Shown: positions 20,218 to 29,311 of the stretch, in pieces
How the letters are laid out: each line of letters opens with the position of its first letter
Numbering within the stretch: position 1 is the stretch's first letter
Origin: Methylosarcina fibrata AML-C10
GTDB taxonomy: Bacteria > Pseudomonadota > Gammaproteobacteria > Methylococcales > Methylomonadaceae
Length of the DNA: 64,000 bases
NCBI RefSeq assembly: GCF_000372865.1
Contig: NZ_KB889965.1
Span: 889,902-953,901 of the forward strand
Reading direction: 5' to 3'
Program-made: the position numbers and the translations under genes
Notes under the pieces: model-generated
The model's database searches: none
What the model saw: the letters and a program-made list of their open reading frames with translations, nothing else
What the model was told of the DNA's origin: nothing

Positions 20218-21538
20218 AAACATCGATAACCTGTATAAATCCTCGAATCCTTTCGCCGCGGCCAATCCCATCGGCGTTGCCGAGCCGGAGGCCGACCGTG
20301 CGACGATGCGCGGCTTCTACACCATTCTGGCGGCACAGTTTTTTTCGTCGCTCGCAGACAACGCCCTCTTGTTCGCCGCGATCGCCCTGCTCGAATCGAC
20401 CGGCGCGCCGGCCTGGCAAATCCCGGTGCTGCAACAGTCCTTTGTCTTTGCGTTCATATTATTGGCCCCGTTCGTCGGAGCCTACTCGGATGCCCTGCCG
20501 AAAGGCCAAGTCATGTTCATCAGCAACAGCATCAAAATCATGGGCTGCCTGGGCATGCTGACGGGACTGCACCCGTTGATCGCGTACGGCTTGGTCGGCC
20601 TGGGCGCCGCCCTGTATTCTCCGGCCAAATACGGCATCCTGACCGAATACCTGCCGGTCGAAAAGCTGGTCTGGGCAAACGGCTGGATGGAAGGATTGAC
20701 CGTCGCGGCGATCATCCTGGGCGCCATATGCGGCGGGCAACTGATCGGTCAGAATATCGAAGTCAACGTCGTACGGCATCTGAGTGCGCTGCCTTTCAAC
20801 GGGAGCATCGACACCGCGCCCGAATTCGCGATTCTGGCGATATTGGGAATTTATCTGATCGCGGCCGCGCTGAACTGCTACATTCCCAAACTGGCGGTCG
20901 AGCATGCGCTGACTCATCGCGATCCGGTGTCGTTGATCAGGGAGTTTTGGCAGGGCCTGACGACGCTCTGGCAGGATCCTCTGGGCCAGGTATCGCTGGC
21001 GGTCACCTCGCTGTTCTGGGGTGCCGGCACCAGCCTGCGTTTCATCATTCTTGCCTGGGCCGCGGTTTCGCTGCAATTGAACCTGGAGCAGGCCACGCAA
21101 TTGACCGCCGTGGTGGCGGTCGGCCTTGCCATCGGTTCGGCGATCGCAGCCAGATCGGTGCCGGTCGCACACGCGGTGAAAGTGCTGCCGCTGGGCATAG
21201 CGATGGGAGTGGTGGTCATGGCGATGGCGTGGGTGAGTCATTTGGGGCTGGCCACGCTGCTGTTGATTCTGATCGGCATGCTGGCCGGCTCTTTTCTGAT
21301 TCCGATGAACGCTCTGCTCCAGCACCGTGGCCATTTGCTGATGGGGTCCGGACACTCCATCGCGGTGCAAAACTTCAATGAAAATTTGAGCATTCTGTTG
21401 CTGCTGGGCGCCTATTCGTTGATGATCCGGGCCGATTTTTCGATCCACACCGTCGTGATCGTCTTCGGCTTGTTTATAGCGGTCTGCATGGGCGCGATCC
21501 AAAAGATCCACGGGCACGACCAGGACTCGAATCCGTAA
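20204..21538 (+). CDS. lplT: lysophospholipid transporter LplT-like MFS protein
   Basis: 444 residues, or 442 from the ATG at 20210, which is better spaced from GAGGT. About twelve membrane helices follow a hydrophilic N-terminus of some 35 residues. FYTILAAQFFSSLADNALLFAAIALL, APFVGAYSDALPKG and the SPAKYGILTEYLP block are typical of LplT, which flips lysophospholipids across the inner membrane for re-acylation. LplT is often linked to an acyltransferase-ACP synthetase (Aas), which is absent here. The start lies inside the previous gene, implying translational coupling. Confidence 0.85.
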   Translation: MRMNRNIDNLYKSSNPFAAANPIGVAEPEADRATMRGFYTILAAQFFSSLADNALLFAAIALLESTGAPAWQIPVLQQSFVFAFILLAPFVGAYSDALPKGQVMFISNSIKIMGCLGMLTGLHPLIAYGLVGLGAALYSPAKYGILTEYLPVEKLVWANGWMEGLTVAAIILGAICGGQLIGQNIEVNVVRHLSALPFNGSIDTAPEFAILAILGIYLIAAALNCYIPKLAVEHALTHRDPVSLIREFWQGLTTLWQDPLGQVSLAVTSLFWGAGTSLRFIILAWAAVSLQLNLEQATQLTAVVAVGLAIGSAIAARSVPVAHAVKVLPLGIAMGVVVMAMAWVSHLGLATLLLILIGMLAGSFLIPMNALLQHRGHLLMGSGHSIAVQNFNENLSILLLLGAYSLMIRADFSIHTVVIVFGLFIAVCMGAIQKIHGHDQDSNP

Positions 21539-21668
21539 GCCGGCGGATGAAGGATCGGACTGTCGCGACATTTGCCCGCTTTCCCGATTTTTCTTTCCTG
21601 CACAAGCCGGGTCGAGTACCGGCTTGAATTGGATTTCCTTGTAACACAGCAAAAGGTAATAAAGCCGA

Positions 21669-22712
21669 ATGAAACTATTTTATGGCGTGCAGGGCACCGG
21701 CAACGGTCACATCACGCGGGCCAGAGAAATGGCCAAAGCCCTGGCCGAAGCCGGCGTCGAGGTCACCTATATGTTCAGCGGACGGGATGCGGCCAACTAC
21801 TTCGACATGGGCATATTCAACGATTATCAGGTCAGGAAAGGACTGACCTTTCATACTGAAAACGGCAACGTCAGCTATCTGAAAACCGCCTTCGACGCCC
21901 GCCCGATCGATTTCATCCAGGAGGTGAAGAGGCTGGATTTGCAAGGCTATGATCTGGTGCTTTGCGACTTCGAGCCGGTGACCGCCTGGGCGGCCAGATT
22001 CAAGAAACAAAAATCCCTCGGCATCGGCCATCAATACGCGTTCAATTACGCCATTCCCCGCGAGGGCGACGATTTCATCGCGAAACGGGTGATGAAATAT
22101 TTTGCGCCGACTCACCGCAGCGTCGGCCTGCATTGGCATCATTTCGGCCAGCCGATCCTGCCGCCGATCATCGCTCCCCTACCCCGGCCGTTGCCGCATT
22201 ACTCGGCAAACAAGATTGTCGTGTATCTGCCGTTCGAAAACTCCGAAGAGGTGGTCAAGCTGCTCGCTCCGTTCAAAGACCACGATTTTTTTGTTTATAC
22301 GTCCGCAGCCGTTGTCTCGTCGTTGGCACACGTCAAGATCCGGCCTTTATCGCGCGACGGTTTCCAGCACGACCTCAGGGACTGCGCCGCCATCATCAGC
22401 AATGCCGGATTTGAATTGATCAGCGAAGCGCTGCAACTCGGCAAGAAAATCCTGGTCAAGCCGCTGCATTCGCAACTGGAACAAATCTCGAACGCCGCCG
22501 CTCTGAAACAGCTCGGCTACGGACGCATCATGTACGATCTCGACGCCAGGGTCATTGCCGATTGGCTGAATAATCCCCACCGGGTTCAGGTCACTTATCC
22601 GAACGTCGCAAAAATACTGGTGAACTGGATGCTGAACGGCATGCCGCCGATCGATGACGATTTCCTCGACGCGTGCTGGAGCACGGTCAGCGTTTATCGG
22701 TGGAGCGATTAA
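21669..22712 (+). CDS. MJ1255/VC2487-type glycosyltransferase
   Basis: 347 residues with a GT-B-like start, MKLFYGVQGTGNGHITRAREMAKAL, and the late donor-site region RDCAAIISNAGFELISEALQLGKKILVKPLHSQLEQISNAAAL. Both are hallmarks of this uncharacterised family. No signal or membrane helix is evident. The acceptor is unknown; adjacency to LpxH-like and LplT genes suggests a lipid or envelope glycan. A terminator directly follows. Confidence 0.8.
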   Translation: MKLFYGVQGTGNGHITRAREMAKALAEAGVEVTYMFSGRDAANYFDMGIFNDYQVRKGLTFHTENGNVSYLKTAFDARPIDFIQEVKRLDLQGYDLVLCDFEPVTAWAARFKKQKSLGIGHQYAFNYAIPREGDDFIAKRVMKYFAPTHRSVGLHWHHFGQPILPPIIAPLPRPLPHYSANKIVVYLPFENSEEVVKLLAPFKDHDFFVYTSAAVVSSLAHVKIRPLSRDGFQHDLRDCAAIISNAGFELISEALQLGKKILVKPLHSQLEQISNAAALKQLGYGRIMYDLDARVIADWLNNPHRVQVTYPNVAKILVNWMLNGMPPIDDDFLDACWSTVSVYRWSD

Positions 22713-22720
22713 ATCGGCTC

Positions 22721-22753
22721 GGCGGGGCTTGAGACGGCACCCCCGCCTTTTTT
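22721..22753 (+). terminator. rho-independent terminator after the glycosyltransferase gene
   Basis: GGCGGGG pairs with CCCCGCC across a short loop and is followed by six T. It lies nine bases after the stop codon at 22712 and should end the envelope-lipid transcript. Confidence 0.85.
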
Positions 22754-22757
22754 GCGG

Positions 22758-23093
22758 CTAAATGAAAAGCTCCACCACCACGTTGAGCAACGTCAGCACC
22801 AGGCTCCCCACCAGTGCGGTCCAGAATCCCTGAATCCGGATGCCCGGCACCAGGGCCGCCACCAGCCAGAGCATGAGTGCGTTGACTACCAGCAGAAAGA
22901 GCCCAAACGTGATCAAGGTAAAAGGAAACGTCAGAAAAACCATGACCGGCCGTATCACGGCATTGACGAAGCCCATCACCAGCGCGCCGATCAGCGCCGC
23001 CCCCCAGCCTTCGACGTAAAACCCTCGAACGAGGCTGGCCGCAAGAAGCAGCAAGCCCGCGGTGACAATCCAATGGACGAAAAACGACAGCAT
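22758..23093 (-). CDS. small phage-holin-family (four-helix) membrane protein
   Basis: 111 residues, almost entirely hydrophobic, with four predicted membrane helices (WIVTAGLLLLAASLV, AALIGALVMGFVNAVI, FTLITFGLFLLVVNALMLWLVAAL, FWTALVGSLVLTLLNVVVELFI). The pattern and RPVMVFLTFPFTLITFGLF are typical of the phage_holin_4_2 family, which is widespread in bacterial chromosomes. Despite the name there is no phage context here, and the function is unknown. A good ribosome site (GGAGAAGG) precedes the ATG. Confidence 0.8.
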   Translation of the reverse strand: MLSFFVHWIVTAGLLLLAASLVRGFYVEGWGAALIGALVMGFVNAVIRPVMVFLTFPFTLITFGLFLLVVNALMLWLVAALVPGIRIQGFWTALVGSLVLTLLNVVVELFI

Positions 23094-23490
23094 AACCTTC
23101 TCCTGAATGAGTTATCCCCTCGGCATTATTTTTTATTTTCAAAGCGAATATGAAAAATAGACTGTCTTTCGCGCAATCAAATTCAGACTTTTCCGGACAA
23201 CTTCTGTTCGGCATAATCCGGAAACGGTTACAGGAAAGCCAAACCCAGCATCGGGCTGATCGGACGATGATCCATGGAATCCATAGATGGCCCAAGTTCT
23301 TGTTATATCGCCGCCCGCTCAATTCGGGCTTAATCCGGAATTGAAAATCAGGCGATTGACAAATAAAATATCCGGTCAATCCTTTGATCCGGCTTCCGGT
23401 AATCAATACGCAGAGCCGGAATTGCCAAAATCGCACCTTCGGAATCAAGTCAAGAGCGCGAAGCACGGCGTCGCGGGCAAACAATACACC
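23094..23490. promoter_or_regulatory. divergent upstream region with a possible operator
   Basis: About 400 bases between the holin-family gene and the efflux operon, without a gene. GATTGAC (23354-23360) and GTCAATC (23375-23381) form a perfect 7-bp inverted repeat 14 bases apart, overlapping a TTGACA-like hexamer at 23356. This is the size expected of a dimeric repressor site controlling the efflux genes, but no regulator gene is adjacent. Confidence 0.35.
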
Positions 23491-25053
23491 ATGAGCAATA
23501 AACTTCTGCATCGATGCCACTGGAGCCTTTTATCGGCGCTGCTTTCAGCGTGCGACCCCGGCGGTCTGCTGACGACGGTCGGCCCCGATTACCGGACTCA
23601 GCCAATGCCGGCTGCGGCGCGCTGGCAGGCGCCTCAGCCCGCCGACAGTCTCCCGCCCATGGCGCACCGGGGCGTTCCGGCGAACTTGAGCCGGTGGTGG
23701 GAGCGGTTCAATGATCCGGTACTCAGCCGTTTTTTGGAAAAAGCGGAACAAGCCAGCGGCTCCGTCGCCGATGCCAAAGCGCGCATTGAGCAAGCCAGAG
23801 CCGGCTTGGTCGGCGCGGATTCCGCCCTGCTGCCCAAACTGGACTTCAGCACGGGCGCCTCACATTCGTCGTCGTCCTTTGGCGGGCAACCTTTCGTCTG
23901 GAATCAATTTCCGTTCGGACTGCAATCCAGTTGGGAAGTCGATTTGTTCGGTGGTCTGGCGCGCCAAAAGGAAGCGGCCGTCAGCCAACTGGCATCGAGA
24001 AACGCCGCGTGGCACGACGCCCGAGTCGCCGTGGCGGTGGAAGTCGCTAATGCTTATCTGGAGTATCGTTACTGTGAAAGCCAGGTGCAAATAGTGCAAG
24101 CCGACACCGAATCGCGACGGGAATCCGCCCGGCTCGCCGAAATCGCCGGCAAGGCCGGATTCCGAGCGCCGGGTGATATCGCCCTGGCCAATGCCAGCGC
24201 CGCCGAAGGCAATAGAATGTTGCTGCGACAACAAGCGCAATGCGAACGTGCGATAAAAGGCCTGGTCGCCCTGACCGGCCTTGAGGAAGCGGAAGTTCGA
24301 AAATTACTTACCGGAACGCCGGACCGGACGGCAAAACTGCCCGAGCCGCCGGCATTTCGGGTGGATGCTCTGCCGGCGCGGGTATTGCTGCAACGGCCCG
24401 ACCTGGCGGCCGCCGAACGCGACGTCGCGGAGGCCAGCGCCCGAATCGGCGTCGAACAGGCCAAACGCTTTCCGAAGCTGAGCTTGTCCGGAAACATCAC
24501 GCCGACCTTGCAGAACATGAATGGCGCCGCCTTTTTTCTTGCCGAGACCTGGTCGATCGGCCCGACGCTGAGCTTGCCGCTGTTCGATGCGGGAAAGCGG
24601 GCGGCCGATGTGGAAGCGGCCAAAGCCCGGTATCAGGCGGCCGAAAGCGTGTTCCGCAGCAAAGTGCGCACGGCGGTGAAGGAAGTGGAAGACGCTCTGG
24701 TGCGCCTGGATAGCGCCGGCCGGCGTTTGCCCGAAGCGCAAACGGCCGTTTCCGGATACCGCTCGCATTTTCAGGCCGTCCAGCAGCTTTACCGAGTGGG
24801 TTTAGGTAATTTGCTCGACGTCGAAACCTCCCGGCGGAACGTACTGTCCGCGGAAGTGGCTCTGAAAGAACTGGAGCAGGAGCAGGTAAGCGCCTGGATC
24901 GCTCTTTACCGCGCGGCCGGCGGCAGTTGGGAAGATTCCGAAGACGTCGAAACCGCCGGCGCCGCATCCTCTTCGGCCGCGGGCACCGGAAAGTCCGCAA
25001 AACCGGACCGTTTTATCAATCATCCCATCGACTTAACCGAAGGAAAATCATGA
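23491..25053 (+). CDS. outer membrane efflux lipoprotein (NodT/OprM type)
   Basis: 520 residues from MSNKLLHRCHWSLLSALLSAC; LLSAC is a lipobox placing acylated Cys at the mature N-terminus. GPDYRTQPMPAAARW and FNDPVLSRFLEKAEQ are typical starts of this TolC-like family. The two long helical repeats are visible, with DLFGGLARQKEA and LPLFDAGKRAADVEAA as the paired signature. It forms the outer-membrane channel of the tripartite pump. The frame is open further upstream, but the lipoprotein signal fixes the start. Its TGA overlaps the next ATG. Confidence 0.92.
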   Translation: MSNKLLHRCHWSLLSALLSACDPGGLLTTVGPDYRTQPMPAAARWQAPQPADSLPPMAHRGVPANLSRWWERFNDPVLSRFLEKAEQASGSVADAKARIEQARAGLVGADSALLPKLDFSTGASHSSSSFGGQPFVWNQFPFGLQSSWEVDLFGGLARQKEAAVSQLASRNAAWHDARVAVAVEVANAYLEYRYCESQVQIVQADTESRRESARLAEIAGKAGFRAPGDIALANASAAEGNRMLLRQQAQCERAIKGLVALTGLEEAEVRKLLTGTPDRTAKLPEPPAFRVDALPARVLLQRPDLAAAERDVAEASARIGVEQAKRFPKLSLSGNITPTLQNMNGAAFFLAETWSIGPTLSLPLFDAGKRAADVEAAKARYQAAESVFRSKVRTAVKEVEDALVRLDSAGRRLPEAQTAVSGYRSHFQAVQQLYRVGLGNLLDVETSRRNVLSAEVALKELEQEQVSAWIALYRAAGGSWEDSEDVETAGAASSSAAGTGKSAKPDRFINHPIDLTEGKS

Positions 25054-26162
25054 CCAAAGGAAAAACAGGCGCGCTGCCGACCGTCTTATGCGCATTGATC
25101 GCTACCGGCATGATCGCAGGATGCGGCCAACAACCCGAAGCCGCAGACAACGCTTCGGCGCCCAGGCCGGCGCTCAGCGTTACGGTCGTACAGCCCGCTC
25201 TGCAGGACATTCATGTGACGCTGACCGCCAACGGTTCGATTACGGCATGGCAGGAAGCGGTGATCGGCTCCGAAATCAGCGATCTGCGTTTGACCGCGGT
25301 GAACGTGCAAGTGGGAGACAGCGTAAAGAAAGGACAGGTATTGGCGGTGTTTTCCGATGAAAGCGTCCTGACCGATGTAGCCCAAAGCCGGGCAATCCTG
25401 GCCGAGGCCGAGGCGAATCTGGCCGATGCGCGGGATAACGCGGAACGGGCCAGGCAGATATCGGCTTCCGGAGCCCTGAGCCTCCAGCAAGTCAATCAGT
25501 ACATTACCGCGGAGAAAACCGCAAAAGCCAAGGTGAAAACGGCCAGAGCACAACTGGAATCGCAGTTGTTGCGCCTTAAATACACCCTAGTTCGGGCCAG
25601 CGACGACGGTGTCGTTTCTTCCCGCAGCGCCACGCTGGGGGCCGTCGCCGCCAAAGGACAGGAACTGTTCCGGATTATCCGGCAAAACCGGCTTGAATGG
25701 CGCGGCGAAGTGACGGCCGCCGAAATGGCGCAGCTCAAGCCCGGCATGACGGTCAACGTCGAAGTGCCCAACGTCGGCGGTCTCAAGGGCGAGATCCGCA
25801 CGCTGGCTCCGACCCTGGATGAAAAAAGCCGCAACGGCCTGATTTACGTGGATCTGCCCGAAGCGGCGCAACACGGGTTTCGCGCGGGAATGTTCGCCCG
25901 CGGTGAATTCGACGTCGGCATCAAGAGCGCGCACACGGTGCCTCAGACGGCGCTCTCTCTGCGGGAAGGCTTCAGCTACGTGTTCAAGCTGAGCGAGCAA
26001 TCCGGCGATCTGGCCCGAGTCTCCCAGGTCAAGGTGCAGTTGGGCCAGAGAAGCGGCGATCGTTTCGAGATTCTCTCGGGACTCACGGCGGGCGACCGCC
26101 TGGTCTCCGGAGGCGCTTCCTTTCTGGCCGACGGCGACACGGTGCGGGTAGTGCGGCAATGA
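25050..26162 (+). CDS. RND efflux periplasmic adaptor (membrane fusion lipoprotein)
   Basis: 370 residues from MTKGKTGALPTVLCALIATGMIAGC, with lipobox IAGC. A barrel-sandwich hybrid domain (GSEISDLRLTAVNVQVGDSVKKGQVLAVF), a coiled-coil hairpin of about 80 residues and the second lipoyl half (YTLVRASDDGVVSSRSATLGAVAAKGQELFRI) follow in order. It links permease and outer channel. The start overlaps the preceding stop (ATGA), and the 3' end overlaps the permease start by four bases, so all three proteins are translationally coupled. Confidence 0.93.
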   Translation: MTKGKTGALPTVLCALIATGMIAGCGQQPEAADNASAPRPALSVTVVQPALQDIHVTLTANGSITAWQEAVIGSEISDLRLTAVNVQVGDSVKKGQVLAVFSDESVLTDVAQSRAILAEAEANLADARDNAERARQISASGALSLQQVNQYITAEKTAKAKVKTARAQLESQLLRLKYTLVRASDDGVVSSRSATLGAVAAKGQELFRIIRQNRLEWRGEVTAAEMAQLKPGMTVNVEVPNVGGLKGEIRTLAPTLDEKSRNGLIYVDLPEAAQHGFRAGMFARGEFDVGIKSAHTVPQTALSLREGFSYVFKLSEQSGDLARVSQVKVQLGQRSGDRFEILSGLTAGDRLVSGGASFLADGDTVRVVRQ

Positions 26163-29100
26163 ACGTTTCCGCCTGGTGCATACGCAATCCCATTCCGGCA
26201 ATGATGCTGTTCGTGCTGCTGAGTTTCGGAGGAATGTCGAGCTTTCTGTCGATGAAGATCCAGAATTTTCCCGACCTGGATCTGCCCACGGTGACGGTCT
26301 CGGCCTCTCTGCCCGGCGCCTCGCCTTCGCAACTGGAAACCGAAGTCGCACGCAAAATCGAAAATTCCATAGCCACCCTGCAGGGTCTGAAGCACATCAC
26401 CACGAAAGTGCAGGACGGGAGCGTCGCCGTCACGGTGGAATTTCAGTTGGAAAAACCGGTGCAGGAAGCGGTGGACGACGTTCGTTCCGCCGTTGCCAAA
26501 GTGCGCTCCGACCTTCCGAACGATCTTCGCGACCCCGTCGTCAACAAGCTGGATCTGGCCGGATCCCCGATTCTGGCGTTTACTGTCGCCTCCGATCGGC
26601 GCGACGACGAAGCGCTGTCCTGGTTTGTGGATGATACGGTCGCCAAAAAATTGTTGACGGTGCGCGGCGTCGGCCAGGTCAACCGCGTCGGCGGCGTCAG
26701 CCGGGAGGTGACCATTGCTCTGGATCCGGTCAAACTGCAATCGCTGGGCGCCACGGCCGCCGACATTTCCCGGCAGTTGCGCGAGATACAACGAGAAAGC
26801 GCCGGCGGCCGCATCAATCTGGGCAGCGGCGAGCAGCCCGTGCGCACTCTGGCCAACGTGGCTTCGGTCGAGGAGTTCCGGCTGCTGCAGTTGTCTTTGC
26901 CGGACGGCCGCCGCATTCGGCTCGATCAGGTCGCCACGATCGACGATACCGTGGCGGAGCCCAGATCGCTGGCCTTACTCAACGGCAAGCCGGTGGTCGG
27001 ATTTGAAGTCACGCGCAGCCGGGGCGCCAGCGACGTGGACGTCGGCATGGGCGTGCAGAAAGCCCTGGCGGAATTACGTTCTTCCAATCCGGACATGGAA
27101 TTTACCGAAGCGTTCAATTTTGTCACGCCGGTGCTGGAAGAATTCCAGGGCTCCATGTCCATGCTTTATGAAGGCGCCTTGCTGGCCGTGCTGGTGGTAT
27201 GGTTGTTTTTGAAAGACTGGCGGGCGACTTTCATTTCGTCGGTGGCGCTGCCGTTGTCGATCATTCCGGCTTTTTGGGGCATGGACCATCTGGGGTTTTC
27301 CCTGAACGGCATCACCTTGCTGGCGTTGTCCCTGGTGGTCGGCATTCTGGTAGACGATGCCATCGTCGAGGTGGAAAACATCGTGCGCCATTTACGCATG
27401 GGCAAGACGCCCTATCAGGCGGCCATGCAGGCCGCAGACGAAATCGGTCTGGCGGTGGTCGCGACGACGTTTGCCCTGGTTGCGGTATTTCTTCCCACCG
27501 CCTTCATGAGCGGGATAGCCGGGCGCTTCTTCAAGCAATTCGGCTGGACCGCCGCTCTGGCCGTCCTGGCCTCACTGGTGGTTGCACGGATGTTGACCCC
27601 GATGATGGCGGCCTACATGCTGAAAGATACGCACCCCTCCGAGCTGCCGGAGGGGCGCGTCATGAAACTTTACATGAAGCTGGCGGCCTGGTGCCTGAAG
27701 CACCGTCTGGCCACGATGGCGGCTGCGGCGGCGTTTTTCTTGGGCTCCCTGTTGCTGATTCCGCTATTGCCTACCGGCTTCATTCCGCCGGACGACAATC
27801 CGCAGACCCAGGTTTTTGTCGAATTATCGCCCGGCGCCACCCTCGCCCAGACCAGAGCTTCGGCGGAAGCCGCCCGGCAACTGATGGCAGGCGTGCCTTA
27901 CGTCAAATCGGTTTATACGACCATCGGCGGCGGTGCGGCCGGAAGCGATCCCTTTGCCGGCTCTCAGGGCGGCGAAGTGCGCAAGGCCACGCTGACGATT
28001 CTGCTGGCGAATCGGCAGGACCGGCCCGTGCGCAAGCAAGTCGTCGAGCAGGACATCCGGCAGGCGCTGCAAGCTCTGCCCGGCGTGCGCACCAAGGTCG
28101 GCCTCGGCGGTTCCGGCGAAAAATACGTCCTGGTGCTCAGCGGCGACGATCCCCAGGCATTAAGCACCGCAGCCCGCAACGTGGAACACGATCTTCGAAC
28201 CATCCCCGGCCTCGGCAGCATCGCTTCCAGCGCGGCGCTGGTAAGGCCCGAAATTGCGGTACGAACCGATTTTGCCCGCGCCGCCGATCTGGGCGTCACC
28301 ACTGCAGCCATTGCGGAAACGCTGCGCATCGCCACCCTGGGCGATTACGACTGGTCCTTGCCCAAGCTGAATCTTGCTCAGCGTCAGGTGCCGGTCGTGG
28401 TGAAATTGACCGCCGATGCGCGGAGCGATCTTTCGGTGCTGGAACGGCTCGCGGTGCCCTCGGGCAAAGCCGGAGCAAGCTCGGTGACGGTGCGTCAGGT
28501 AGCCAATCTGGAGCTGTCCAGCGGTCCTGCGGTGATCGACCGTTACGATCGTTCACGCAATGTCAATTTTGAAGTCGAACTCTCCGGATTGCCTTTGGGA
28601 GACGTCGCCAATGCCGTGCAAAACCTGCCGAGCATTCGCAATCTGCCTGCCGGGGTCAAACAGGTCAATATTGGCGATGCCGAAATGATGGCCGAGCTTT
28701 TCGCCAATTTCGGCCTGGCCATGCTCACCGGCGTGCTCTGCATATTCATCGTGCTGGTGCTGCTGTTCAAGGAGTTTTTGCAGCCGGTGACCATTCTGGC
28801 CGCGCTGCCGCTTTCCTTCGGCGGCGGTTTTGTGGCGCTGCTGCTGGCGGGCAAAGCGTTCTCGATGCCGTCGCTGATCGGGTTGATCATGCTGATGGGC
28901 ATTGCCACCAAGAATTCCATATTGCTGGTCGAGTACGCCATCGTGGCCCGCCGGGATCACGGCATGTCCCGCGCCGATGCCCTGCTGGACGCCTGCCGGA
29001 AACGGGCCCGCCCGATCGTCATGACCACCATCGCCATGGGCGCAGGCATGCTGCCGATTGCGGTCGGCTCAGGAGACTGGGACGCCTCTTTCCGCAGTCC

Positions 29101-29281
29101 GATGGCGATCGCAGTCATCGGCGGCCTGGTGACTTCCACCTTGCTCAGCCTGCTGGTCATTCCCGTCACGTATACCTATCTGGATGATCTCAATGCCTGG
29201 CTTAGGTCGATCTGGCAGCGCCATGCCACGGCGAAGGCATCCGGCGTATCGGCGGGGGCTTCAAGCCGGTTTCCGAATTGA
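26159..29281 (+). CDS. RND-family efflux permease (AcrB-like)
   Basis: 1040 residues with the RND architecture: a first helix after MNVSAWCIRNP, a large periplasmic loop, helices 2-6, a second large loop, and helices 8-12. The proton-relay pair is present in VVGILVDDAIVEVENIVRH. FPDLDLPTVTVSASLPGASPSQLETEV and PRRARPIV-like RKRARPIVMTTIAM are conserved blocks. It exports small molecules by proton antiport. Substrates are unknown; the family covers drugs, dyes, solvents and metabolites. Third gene of the coupled efflux operon. Confidence 0.94.
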   Translation: MNVSAWCIRNPIPAMMLFVLLSFGGMSSFLSMKIQNFPDLDLPTVTVSASLPGASPSQLETEVARKIENSIATLQGLKHITTKVQDGSVAVTVEFQLEKPVQEAVDDVRSAVAKVRSDLPNDLRDPVVNKLDLAGSPILAFTVASDRRDDEALSWFVDDTVAKKLLTVRGVGQVNRVGGVSREVTIALDPVKLQSLGATAADISRQLREIQRESAGGRINLGSGEQPVRTLANVASVEEFRLLQLSLPDGRRIRLDQVATIDDTVAEPRSLALLNGKPVVGFEVTRSRGASDVDVGMGVQKALAELRSSNPDMEFTEAFNFVTPVLEEFQGSMSMLYEGALLAVLVVWLFLKDWRATFISSVALPLSIIPAFWGMDHLGFSLNGITLLALSLVVGILVDDAIVEVENIVRHLRMGKTPYQAAMQAADEIGLAVVATTFALVAVFLPTAFMSGIAGRFFKQFGWTAALAVLASLVVARMLTPMMAAYMLKDTHPSELPEGRVMKLYMKLAAWCLKHRLATMAAAAAFFLGSLLLIPLLPTGFIPPDDNPQTQVFVELSPGATLAQTRASAEAARQLMAGVPYVKSVYTTIGGGAAGSDPFAGSQGGEVRKATLTILLANRQDRPVRKQVVEQDIRQALQALPGVRTKVGLGGSGEKYVLVLSGDDPQALSTAARNVEHDLRTIPGLGSIASSAALVRPEIAVRTDFARAADLGVTTAAIAETLRIATLGDYDWSLPKLNLAQRQVPVVVKLTADARSDLSVLERLAVPSGKAGASSVTVRQVANLELSSGPAVIDRYDRSRNVNFEVELSGLPLGDVANAVQNLPSIRNLPAGVKQVNIGDAEMMAELFANFGLAMLTGVLCIFIVLVLLFKEFLQPVTILAALPLSFGGGFVALLLAGKAFSMPSLIGLIMLMGIATKNSILLVEYAIVARRDHGMSRADALLDACRKRARPIVMTTIAMGAGMLPIAVGSGDWDASFRSPMAIAVIGGLVTSTLLSLLVIPVTYTYLDDLNAWLRSIWQRHATAKASGVSAGASSRFPN

Positions 29282-29311
29282 CCCCCCTGTGGACTGAATC
29301 CGTGTTCGGGA

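Noticed and set aside
22758-23093. Prophage holin
   Set aside because: The family name suggests phage, but no lysin, capsid or integrase gene is near; the family is common in ordinary chromosomes.
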